Counted from the stretch's first letter, positions 1 through 6,445 are shown. The stretch: 6,445 nt of DNA from Actinomycetota bacterium (GCA_010032085.1 RGYL01000048.1:1-6445); one strand, 5' to 3'. Numbers and translations: made by a program. The notes: generated from the sequence alone by a model not told the origin.

Positions 1-30
1 AATGTCACTAAATGAATCGCGAATCGACAT
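1..30 (-). CDS. galK: Probable galactokinase, N-terminal fragment (cut by window edge)
   Basis: Only ten codons are visible, starting at the ATG at 30..28 on the minus strand and reading MSIRDSFSDI before the window ends. This resembles the short amphipathic N-terminus of galactokinases, which lies just before the sugar-binding motif, but none of the diagnostic GHMP-kinase motifs are in view. The call rests mainly on position: the ATG lies 13 bases after the galT stop on the same strand, where galK commonly follows galT. Galactokinase would convert galactose to galactose-1-phosphate, the substrate of GalT. The 13-base gap has no Shine-Dalgarno-like sequence, so translation probably depends on coupling to galT or on an SD-independent mechanism. 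Any other gene starting here cannot be excluded. Confidence 0.5.
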   Translation of the reverse strand, partial: MSIRDSFSDI

Positions 31-43
31 CTAAATCAACAAC

Positions 44-1153
44 TTAGATTTTTACGCCACGAAGTTGTTCTGCGGATTGCTCCGGCCAGACATCCATCAT
101 GAATGCTCCAAAGGCAGACTCGGAGCCAGCCAAATACTTTAACTTTCCTGGTGCGCGTCGCACGCTCGTGATCTGCCAATGTAGTCGCATTACATCTCGA
201 CCGACTCGTACCGGTGCTTGATGCCAAGCTGCGATGTAAGCCATCTTGGTATCAAAAACGCCATCGAGTCTCTGTAGTACTTCTTTTGCAATTTCTGGGA
301 AGGCGTCACATGACTTTTCATCTAAAGCTGCAAGATCTGGGACGGACCTCTTTGGGACGACGTGAATCTCGAAGGGGTAGCGAGCCGCGTAGGGAACGTA
401 TGCGACCCATTCTTCATTTTCGCAAACGATTCGAACCTTATCTTTCAATTCCCTTGCAACTACTTCATCGAGTAATACTCGACCGGTGCGTTTCTTGTGG
501 GCCGTTGCAACAGCCAACATCTGTGCTGTCTTTACCGGAAGATTTGGGTAGGCATATATCTGGCCATGGGGATGAGCCAGTGTTACCCCAACTTCTTCAC
601 CGCGGTTCTCAAAAGGCGCAATATGTTCGATGTATTTGATAGTCGATAACTCGGATACGCGATCACGCCAAGCTTCAAGAACTGTGCGAATTTGGCGGGT
701 TGATAGATCCTTAAATGAAGCATCGTAATTAGATGTAAAACAAACTACTTCGCACTTACCGGCCGCTGGAACAGGGGGAGTATCTAAAGTTAGTTCCGTT
801 GGAATCGTGATTGGGGCGTCGGTATCTCGCAATGATGGAGAACGATTATCAAAAACAACAACTTCATAATCGCTTTCCGGAATCTCTGTTAGAAAACCCG
901 GGCGACTTGGTGCTAGCGGATTTAGATCCTTAGGTGGAAGAAAAATTCGGTTTTGACGATGCGCTGCCATAACGACCCATTCATTATTGAGCGGGTCAAG
1001 TCGCATCTCGCCAATTTTTGGTTGTGTCTCAGGTTCACGTTGGTCTTCTGCAGTTCGAGATTGGCCTTGAGTGTCGTAGTAACGAATTGTGCGCCCGTCC
1101 ATCAAGAGTCGGTCGGTCCTTACAACCCCGGCGCCTAGTTTCTTACCCGACAT
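44..1153 (-). CDS. galT: Galactose-1-phosphate uridylyltransferase (GalT)
   Basis: This is the Leloir-pathway enzyme that exchanges UDP between UDP-glucose and galactose-1-phosphate in the cytoplasm. Numbered from the Met at 1153 (369 aa), the active site HPHGQ is at 194-198. His196 is the expected uridylylated nucleophile and Gln198 its partner. A WHQAPV motif at 310-315 and a RRAPGKLKYLAGSE block near 332-345 are typical of the actinobacterial GalT form. The longer reading from the ATG at 1162 adds three residues. I prefer 1153 because the only good minus-strand -10 (TAGAGT, 1169..1164) would start the RNA near 1156, downstream of the first ATG. The Cys-x-x-Cys zinc pair of the E. coli enzyme is Asn78/Ala81 here, and other metal ligands are also replaced. 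A probable galK follows 13 bases downstream, and a GH36 gene diverges upstream. Confidence 0.95.
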   Translation of the reverse strand: MSGKKLGAGVVRTDRLLMDGRTIRYYDTQGQSRTAEDQREPETQPKIGEMRLDPLNNEWVVMAAHRQNRIFLPPKDLNPLAPSRPGFLTEIPESDYEVVVFDNRSPSLRDTDAPITIPTELTLDTPPVPAAGKCEVVCFTSNYDASFKDLSTRQIRTVLEAWRDRVSELSTIKYIEHIAPFENRGEEVGVTLAHPHGQIYAYPNLPVKTAQMLAVATAHKKRTGRVLLDEVVARELKDKVRIVCENEEWVAYVPYAARYPFEIHVVPKRSVPDLAALDEKSCDAFPEIAKEVLQRLDGVFDTKMAYIAAWHQAPVRVGRDVMRLHWQITSVRRAPGKLKYLAGSESAFGAFMMDVWPEQSAEQLRGVKI

Positions 1154-1162
1154 GATGCCCAT

Positions 1163-1169
1163 TACTCTA
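1163..1169. promoter_or_regulatory. Bidirectional -10 element between galT and the alpha-galactosidase gene
   Basis: The seven bases TACTCTA read TACTCT on the plus strand (1163-1168) and TAGAGT on the minus strand (1169..1164). Both match the TAnnnT core of a bacterial -10 box. On the plus strand six bases separate the hexamer from the ATG at 1175, exactly what a leaderless transcript needs. On the minus strand a 6-7 base spacer puts the RNA start at 1157-1156, leaving three or four bases before the ATG at 1153. No clear -35 box is visible on either side. Seen: the motif and spacing. Inferred: promoter activity in both directions. Confidence 0.55.
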
Positions 1170-1174
1170 CCGGC

Positions 1175-3262
1175 ATGTCATCTCACGCGCACTTATCCAA
1201 TGGTGGGGTTGATATTTATTTTGAGGTAATTGATGGCGCGCTCGTAATTCGTTACTGGGGGAAGAGCCTTGTTGGCGATCTTTCAAAGATGACATTTTTG
1301 CGCTCCATTCCTAATAGCGATTTTGATGCGATTCAAAGTCCTGGAATTATGAGAGAGCATTCGCGAGGTTGGTTGGGTTATCCCACAATTTCGGGACATC
1401 GAAATGGTAAATCATGGTCCACGAAATTTTCTGTTAAAGAATTTAATTCGACTAAAGATTCTCTAACGGCAAAGCTGTTAGATGAAGTAGCTAAACTTGA
1501 ATTAGCGATCTCCTACGAGATAAATCAATACGGCGCATTGCGAATCAAATACAATTTAATTAATCTTGACGATAGTTACACTCTGAATGAACTGAGCTAT
1601 TGGTTACCGCTTAGCGATAATGCAGTCGAAAGCCTCGACTTCGCCGGCCGTTGGTCAAAGGAGCGAAACCCACAAAGAAAGAGGATTGATATAGGTCGTT
1701 GGGTTCGCGAGTCACATGAAGGCAGGAGTGGACATAACTTCACCATCGGCGAGATTGCGCTGACGAAGGAGACTAATTTTGCCTCCGGAGAAGCCTGGTC
1801 GATTGCCCTAGCTTGGAGCGGGGATTCTCGATACTACATTGAAAAGAATTACGAAGGAATTAAATCAATTGGTGCCAGTGAAGTGCTTGCGCCCGGTGAA
1901 GTCATTTTGGAGCGTGGTGAAAGTTATCAATCGCCCGAATTAGTTGCCGTCTACTCGGATAAAGGTTTAGATGGTCTAGCAAAGGTTTTTCATAATCACC
2001 TCCGTTCACGTCCGCATCACCACAAGAAAGTTCGTCCATTAACTCTTAACTTGTGGGAAGCAATTTACTTCGAACATGGCGAAGAGCGTGTAAAGAAAAT
2101 TGTAGATCTAGCTTCTCAAATTGGAGTTGAGAGGGTAGTTCTAGATGATGGCTGGTTTGGCTCAAGGAGAAGTGATCGAAGCGGTCTAGGGGATTGGCAG
2201 GTAAGTAAAGATGTCTGGCCTTCGGGGCTAAAGCCGATTTCCGATTACATTGCAAGTAAAGGAATGGAGTTTGGACTCTGGTTTGAGGGCGAGATGCTCA
2301 ATATTGACTCTGAGTTGTATCGAGAACATCCGGATTGGATCTTAAGTGAAGGTGATCGTCTCCCGCCAACTTGGCGTCATGAACTCGTGCTGAATCTCGC
2401 TAATGAAGCGGCTTTTAACTATGTATTAGATTCAGTAAGCAAGGTGATAGTAGAAAACGGCGTTAAATATATAAAGTGGGATCACAATCGAGTTTTAGTG
2501 GATGCAGGGCATCAGGGAAGAGCAGCTACACATAATCAAACCAAGGCCATCTATAGATTATTTAAAGAGTTAAAAGTTCGCTGCCCAGGCCTTGAAATTG
2601 AGTCTTGTGCCTCAGGGGGAGCGCGGATAGATCTTGGTCTTATTGATTTTGTAGACCGTTTCTGGACAAGTGATAACAATGATGCGCTTTCTCGCCAAGA
2701 AATCCAACGTTGGACTATGCAATTCATACCGCCTGAGTTATTAGGCACGCATATCGGACCAACCCCATCACACCAAACAGGAAGAGAGCTATCGCTTTCC
2801 TTCCGAGCAGTAACAGCGCTTTTTGGTCATGCCGGAATCGAGTGGGACATCACAGAACTTAAACCTAATGAATTAGAAACATTACGCGCCTGGGCAGATT
2901 TCTATAAGGCAAAGCGCTTACTTATTCATAGCGGTGAGTCTGTCCGGATGGACTATCCAAATGAAGATCACTACCTCTATGGAGTAATTGGCAAAGAGGA
3001 GTCTCTATTTGCATTTGCCGCGTTAAGACCCACGACAACTTCACATTCGCCAAATCTTCGCTTCCGCGGACTGGAGCGATCGAGGAATTACATGGCGCGA
3101 GCCGTATATCCGGCTGGAAAACCCGGAATGATGTTGATTACTCCACCCGCTTGGTTAAGTGAAGGAGTTACGACAACCGGTTCAATTCTTGAAGAAATTG
3201 GCTTACCGGCACCTATTTTGCAACCGGCCCAAGCCTTACTTATCGAAGTTAAAGCTATTTAG
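1175..3262 (+). CDS. GH36 alpha-galactosidase, cytoplasmic
   Basis: This retaining alpha-galactosidase (695 aa, close to the usual GH36 length of about 700-730) removes terminal alpha-linked galactose from oligosaccharides or galactosides. The layout is an N-terminal beta-sandwich (about 1-285), a catalytic (beta/alpha)8 barrel (about 286-600) and a C-terminal beta domain. Family motifs include LDDGWFG at 323-329, FGLWFE near 366-371, KWDHNR at 434-439 with Asp436 as expected nucleophile, CASGG at 478-482, and WTSDNND at 497-503 with Asp500 as expected acid/base. The position after WFE is Gly372, where Pro is usual. There is no signal peptide or membrane segment, so the substrate must be imported, and no transporter is in the window. 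The ATG at 1175 lies six bases after a TACTCT -10 box, so the mRNA is probably leaderless. The gene diverges from galT and overlaps the glpK 3' end. The exact substrate cannot be read from sequence; GH36 also contains N-acetylgalactosaminidases and raffinose-family synthases, but those look less likely here. Confidence 0.93.
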   Translation: MSSHAHLSNGGVDIYFEVIDGALVIRYWGKSLVGDLSKMTFLRSIPNSDFDAIQSPGIMREHSRGWLGYPTISGHRNGKSWSTKFSVKEFNSTKDSLTAKLLDEVAKLELAISYEINQYGALRIKYNLINLDDSYTLNELSYWLPLSDNAVESLDFAGRWSKERNPQRKRIDIGRWVRESHEGRSGHNFTIGEIALTKETNFASGEAWSIALAWSGDSRYYIEKNYEGIKSIGASEVLAPGEVILERGESYQSPELVAVYSDKGLDGLAKVFHNHLRSRPHHHKKVRPLTLNLWEAIYFEHGEERVKKIVDLASQIGVERVVLDDGWFGSRRSDRSGLGDWQVSKDVWPSGLKPISDYIASKGMEFGLWFEGEMLNIDSELYREHPDWILSEGDRLPPTWRHELVLNLANEAAFNYVLDSVSKVIVENGVKYIKWDHNRVLVDAGHQGRAATHNQTKAIYRLFKELKVRCPGLEIESCASGGARIDLGLIDFVDRFWTSDNNDALSRQEIQRWTMQFIPPELLGTHIGPTPSHQTGRELSLSFRAVTALFGHAGIEWDITELKPNELETLRAWADFYKAKRLLIHSGESVRMDYPNEDHYLYGVIGKEESLFAFAALRPTTTSHSPNLRFRGLERSRNYMARAVYPAGKPGMMLITPPAWLSEGVTTTGSILEEIGLPAPILQPAQALLIEVKAI
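3255..3262. other. Overlapping convergent stop codons (GH36 gene / glpK)
   Basis: The octamer CTATTTAG carries the plus-strand TAG stop of the alpha-galactosidase gene (3260-3262) and the minus-strand TAG stop of glpK (3257..3255). The two coding regions therefore overlap by eight bases. There is no room for a terminator between the genes. The only nearby hairpin lies inside glpK and lacks a T-tract. Confidence 0.95.
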
Positions 3263-4742
3263 CCCAATCGAGGGTGCGCTCTATCGCGCGCTTCCAATTA
3301 GCCAAGCCAGTCTTTGGTAATTCCGATGCAGTATTTGCCCGCCATCTCTTCGCTTCTTTCCAATTAGCTCGAAGTTGCGCAGTATCTTTATAAAAGCCAG
3401 TTGCAAGTCCGGCTGCATATGCCGCACCTAGCGCAGTGGTTTCAATAATCTTTGGCCGGACAACATCGATTTGCATAATGTCGGCTTGCATCTGCATGCA
3501 GAGTTCATTCGCTGTTATACCGCCATCAACTCTCATCTCTGGCAACTTCACGCCACTATCAGCAGACATCGCATCAAGAACATCTCGAGTTTGATAGCAG
3601 ATTGCTTCGAGAGCGGAGCGGGCAAGATGCGCTTTAGTGGCGGCGCGAGTCAATCCCACAACGACGCCCCGTGCATCATTTCGCCAATAAGGAGCAAAGA
3701 GACCGGAGAAAGCGGGAACAAAATAAACGCCGCCATTATCGGGAACGCTTGCAGCTAACTCCTCAATTTCGGGTGCGCTCTTAATTATTCCTAATTGATC
3801 ACGTAGCCACTGCACTGCTGATCCGGTTACGGCAACCGATCCCTCAAGGGCGTAACGCGCTTTCTCATTGCCGAATTTGAAGCAGACTGTTGTTAGTAAC
3901 CCATTCTTTGAGCGAACAATCTCTTCGCCGGTATTAAGTAAGGCAAAGTTTCCGGTTCCATAAGTTGTCTTTGATTCTCCACGTTCAAAACATGCTTGAC
4001 CAACCATTGCCGCTTGTTGATCACCGAGAATTCCAGCAATTGGAACAACCGCACCAATCGGACCTTCCGCCAAAGTCTTTCCATATATCTCAGAGGAGGA
4101 GCAGATCTTGGGCAAAATGGAGCGGGGGACTTCGAAAATCTTGAGTAAGTCATCATCCCAATCAAGGCTCTCAAGATCCATAAGCAGTGTTCTACTTGCA
4201 TTTGTAACATCAGTTACATGAGTTCCGCCGGTTAAATTCCAAACTAGCCATGAATCCACAGTCCCAATTAGTGCTGTCCCGGCTTTGATCGCATCGGCCA
4301 CCGCGGGTACGTTTTTTATAAACCAATTCATCTTGCTTCCCGAGAAATATGGAGCAATAGCTAAGCCAGTTTTGTGAGTAATTTTAGATTTTGTATCAGC
4401 AGATAAGTTATTCAAAAAATCTTGAGTTCGGGTGTCTTGCCAGACAATTGCATTAGAGAGAGGTTCTCCACTCACCTTGTCCCAGACCACCGTAGTTTCT
4501 CTCTGGTTGGTTATTCCGATACCCGCTAAATCGCCACCCTTGATGCTGGCCGCCTTTAAGGCTCCTTGAATAACTCCCTTAGTTCTCTCCCAAATCTCGG
4601 CGGCATCATGTTCGACCCAACCAGCTTTGGGAAGAATTTGGCGGTGCTCTTGTTGATGTTGACCAACAATGGAACCCGCTTCATCAAAAACAATAAACCG
4701 GGTCGAGGAGGTGCCCTGGTCAAGTGAGCCGATAAATCTCAT
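3255..4742 (-). CDS. glpK: Glycerol kinase (GlpK)
   Basis: This FGGY-family kinase phosphorylates glycerol with ATP to sn-glycerol-3-phosphate in the cytoplasm. Numbered from the Met at 4742 (495 aa, normal length), the phosphate-binding loop DQGTSS is at 8-13 and the glycerol-binding Arg-Glu of NQRETT at 81-82. Tyr132 sits in APYFSG, and GDQQAA near 240-245 carries the catalytic Asp241. TYGTG (260-264) and VDGGITANE (near 405) belong to the second, ATP-binding domain. An upstream in-frame ATG at 4760 adds six residues (MRRIRA) but directly abuts the glpD start. The Met at 4742 fits GlpK N-termini better and lies seven bases after a minus-strand TAGGAT -10 box, giving a leaderless start. The E. 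coli fructose-bisphosphate contact Arg236 aligns with Val232, and the phosphorylatable His of Firmicute GlpK aligns with Gly227. glpF is not adjacent; glpD diverges, so kinase and dehydrogenase are probably co-expressed. Confidence 0.97.
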   Translation of the reverse strand: MRFIGSLDQGTSSTRFIVFDEAGSIVGQHQQEHRQILPKAGWVEHDAAEIWERTKGVIQGALKAASIKGGDLAGIGITNQRETTVVWDKVSGEPLSNAIVWQDTRTQDFLNNLSADTKSKITHKTGLAIAPYFSGSKMNWFIKNVPAVADAIKAGTALIGTVDSWLVWNLTGGTHVTDVTNASRTLLMDLESLDWDDDLLKIFEVPRSILPKICSSSEIYGKTLAEGPIGAVVPIAGILGDQQAAMVGQACFERGESKTTYGTGNFALLNTGEEIVRSKNGLLTTVCFKFGNEKARYALEGSVAVTGSAVQWLRDQLGIIKSAPEIEELAASVPDNGGVYFVPAFSGLFAPYWRNDARGVVVGLTRAATKAHLARSALEAICYQTRDVLDAMSADSGVKLPEMRVDGGITANELCMQMQADIMQIDVVRPKIIETTALGAAYAAGLATGFYKDTAQLRANWKEAKRWRANTASELPKTGLANWKRAIERTLDWAK

Positions 4743-4748
4743 AGCGCG

Positions 4749-4755
4749 TATCCTA
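4749..4755. promoter_or_regulatory. Bidirectional -10 element between glpK and glpD
   Basis: TATCCTA gives TATCCT on the plus strand (4749-4754) and TAGGAT on the minus strand (4755..4750), both TAnnnT boxes. Six bases separate the plus hexamer from the GTG start of glpD at 4761. Seven bases separate the minus hexamer from the glpK ATG at 4742. Both spacings fit leaderless transcription. The -35 regions lie inside the opposite coding sequences and show no recognisable consensus. Promoter activity is inferred. Confidence 0.55.
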
Positions 4756-4760
4756 CGCAT

Positions 4761-6428
4761 GTGAGAGTTTTGTCCTCTGAGTTAAGTCCCAGCGCCCGCG
4801 TTGATGCAATCCGCGCTTTGAAGGAAGAACAGTTCGACATACTTGTAATTGGTGGCGGTATTAATGGCGTGGGCATTGCCCTAGATGCAGCATCAAGAGG
4901 ATTAAAGGTGGCGCTAGTTGAAATGGCGGACTTCGCCTCAGGTACATCCTCAAAATCTTCAAAACTAATTCATGGCGGCCTTCGCTACCTCGAGCAATAC
5001 GATTTCAAACTAGTTCGAGAGGCGCTCCAAGAAAGAGAGCTAATGGTTGCGACGCTCGCGCCACATTTAGTGAAGCCTGTTTCATTTCTTTATCCTCTTC
5101 AAGAGAAGATTAAAGAGCGTACATATGTTGGTGCAGGTATGGCGCTTTACGATGCGCTACGCGGATTTAAGCGCGCCTTACCTTGGCATAAGCACATCTC
5201 ACAAAAAGAATTGAGCGAAGTCGCACCATCCTTGAGATTGGATTTGATTACCGGCGGCTACCAATATTTTGATGCTCAAGTAGATGATGCGCGTCATACG
5301 ATGATGATTGCTCGCACAGCGGCAAAGTATGGTGCGGTCATAACGACTCGCACATCTTGCAAGAGCCTCATACGCGATGGGCGAAAGGTGCAAGGCGCAA
5401 CAATCGTTGATAACGAGAGCGGAGAAGAAATTAGAGTAATCGCCAAGTGCACGGTTATGGCCGCTGGAGTATGGACCGATGGGCTCTATGAATCCTTTGG
5501 AATCAAACCTGGTTACAAGGTAAGAATGTCAAAGGGCGCTCACATTGTCGTTCCCGGCTCCGCAATAAAATCCAACACCGGAGTAATTATCAAAACTGAG
5601 TTATCGGTTCTCTTCATCATTCCATGGGGCGATAAGTGGATTGTGGGAACAACTGATACTGATTACAACGAGGACCCCGCTACGCCTCTTGCAACCCGCG
5701 AAGATGTTAATTACATCTTGTCACAAGCTAATCGAGTTTTGGAACCAAAGTTGGATAAATCCCAAGTCATCGGAGTCTTTGCTGGCCTTCGCCCATTAGT
5801 CTCATCAGATCCGGATTCCTCAACAACAGAATTATCTAGAGAGCATGTGGTTGACCATCCAGTTCCAGGCTTTGTCACGATAGCGGGCGGCAAGTACACG
5901 ACCTATAGAGTTATGTCTGAAGATGCTGTCAATTCAGCGGTAAGTGATTTGATGCGGATAGTTCCTGATTCTTGCACCGAAGGTCTGGCGATTATTGGCG
6001 CTGATGGTTACTCAGTTCTATTGAACAAAGCAGATGACTTAGCAAGCAGTTACGGAGTTACTAGCTCAACGATTTTGCACTTACTTGAGCGTTACGGCTC
6101 CCTTTTTAATGAGGTTCTGGAGCCAGCAATTCTTGATAAGAGTTGGTCGACTAAATTGATTGAAGAGCTGCCCTATCTTCGTGCTGAGATTCTCTATGCC
6201 GTTACCCATGAAGGCGCTCGCTCAATCGATGATGTCCTTTCAAGACGGACTCGGATTTCATTTGAAGCTAAAGACCAAGGCATTGCAGTGGTTGAAGAAG
6301 TGGGCGAGATAATTTCTAAAGTTTTAGGTTGGAGCAAAGCCCAAACTCAAGCTTCAATCGATGAGTACATCGCAACAGTAGAAGATCAGCGAAAAGCGCT
6401 AAACCAAACTCTTCGCGAGACTGTCTAG
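4761..6428 (+). CDS. glpD: FAD-dependent glycerol-3-phosphate dehydrogenase (aerobic GlpD type)
   Basis: GlpD oxidises sn-glycerol-3-phosphate to dihydroxyacetone phosphate and passes electrons through FAD to membrane quinone. The protein has 555 aa, longer than E. coli GlpD (about 500). The FAD-binding Rossmann motif is GGGINGVG at 31-38, with the ribose-binding Glu at 54. The family signature runs from GTSSKSSK (61) through HGGLRYLE (71-78). Likely substrate-binding Arg residues are Arg75, Arg344 in AGLRPLV and Arg360 in LSREH, followed by GGKYTTYR at 376-383. The C-terminal DAO_C helical domain covers about 400-540. There is no transmembrane helix; the family is peripherally membrane-bound. 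The start is GTG at 4761, six bases after a TATCCT -10 box and without a Shine-Dalgarno sequence, so the mRNA is probably leaderless. The divergent partner glpK supplies its substrate. Confidence 0.97.
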   Translation: MRVLSSELSPSARVDAIRALKEEQFDILVIGGGINGVGIALDAASRGLKVALVEMADFASGTSSKSSKLIHGGLRYLEQYDFKLVREALQERELMVATLAPHLVKPVSFLYPLQEKIKERTYVGAGMALYDALRGFKRALPWHKHISQKELSEVAPSLRLDLITGGYQYFDAQVDDARHTMMIARTAAKYGAVITTRTSCKSLIRDGRKVQGATIVDNESGEEIRVIAKCTVMAAGVWTDGLYESFGIKPGYKVRMSKGAHIVVPGSAIKSNTGVIIKTELSVLFIIPWGDKWIVGTTDTDYNEDPATPLATREDVNYILSQANRVLEPKLDKSQVIGVFAGLRPLVSSDPDSSTTELSREHVVDHPVPGFVTIAGGKYTTYRVMSEDAVNSAVSDLMRIVPDSCTEGLAIIGADGYSVLLNKADDLASSYGVTSSTILHLLERYGSLFNEVLEPAILDKSWSTKLIEELPYLRAEILYAVTHEGARSIDDVLSRRTRISFEAKDQGIAVVEEVGEIISKVLGWSKAQTQASIDEYIATVEDQRKALNQTLRETV

Positions 6429-6445
6429 TTCTTTATCTGACCCTT

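Noticed and set aside
2..34. Plus-strand frame ending in TAA at 32-34, possibly the end of a gene convergent with galT
   Set aside because: It competes with the minus-strand galK start, which has better context (same strand as galT, plausible N-terminus). Too little sequence supports it.
214..639. 141-codon open frame on the plus strand opposite galT
   Set aside because: It lies wholly antisense to a well-supported galT, its Arg/Leu/Ser-rich translation resembles no family I know, and it has no promoter or start signal.
3274..3291. Small GC-rich hairpin (GTGCGC / GCGCGC, six-base loop) near the glpK 3' end
   Set aside because: It lies inside the glpK coding region, includes a wobble pair and is not followed by a T-tract on either strand, so it is not a credible intrinsic terminator.
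3471..3758. 95-codon plus-strand frame opposite glpK
   Set aside because: Antisense shadow of a confident gene with no recognisable motif.
3893..4210. 105-codon frame on the minus strand inside glpK
   Set aside because: It is a shifted frame of glpK; the overlapping glpK reading contains all catalytic motifs, so this is a shadow.
4743..4760. Six-residue N-terminal extension of GlpK (MRRIRA) from the ATG at 4760
   Set aside because: It would leave no gap to the glpD start and place the start codon upstream of the minus-strand -10 box. GlpK proteins normally begin just before the DQGT loop, as the Met at 4742 does.
6425..6445. Possible 3' end of a convergent minus-strand gene (TAG at 6427..6425, reading back N-K-I-Q-G-K), overlapping the glpD stop
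   Set aside because: It would match the interlocked-stop style seen at 3255-3262, but only six codons are visible and another frame also stops at 6435..6433, so no call can be supported.

Overview
The window looks like a piece of a streamlined actinobacterial chromosome. The base composition is moderate (not the high GC of soil actinobacteria) and there is almost no intergenic DNA. GalT and the alpha-galactosidase carry actinobacterial-type motifs. No start has a Shine-Dalgarno sequence, and three of the five sit at or within a few bases of the 5' end expected for their transcript. A freshwater Nanopelagicales (acI)-type bacterium fits best. That placement is inference; no marker gene is present.

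Layout, left to right: the first codons of a probable galactokinase gene (galK, minus strand, cut by the window edge); galT (minus); a cytoplasmic GH36 alpha-galactosidase (plus); glpK, glycerol kinase (minus); glpD, FAD-dependent glycerol-3-phosphate dehydrogenase (plus). Strands alternate. galT and the galactosidase gene diverge from a 21-bp gap, the galactosidase gene and glpK converge with an 8-bp overlap, and glpK and glpD diverge from an 18-bp gap. No stretch over 50 bases lacks a gene. I see no RNA gene, mobile element, CRISPR array or convincing terminator.

Metabolically the genes fit together. The alpha-galactosidase releases galactose inside the cell, and GalK plus GalT feed it into the Leloir pathway. 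GlpK phosphorylates glycerol, and GlpD oxidises glycerol-3-phosphate to dihydroxyacetone phosphate while passing electrons to the respiratory chain. Together they could process alpha-galactosyl-glycerol compounds such as floridoside, isofloridoside or galactolipid head groups, yielding both halves. That joint role is a hypothesis from gene content only. No transporter, glycerol facilitator or regulator is in view.

The most unusual sequence-level signal is that both divergent gaps hold a near-symmetric -10 element (TACTCTA and TATCCTA). Each reads TAnnnT on both strands at the spacing expected for leaderless or near-leaderless transcripts. This suggests two very compact bidirectional promoters and revises the starts of galT and glpK to internal Met codons.
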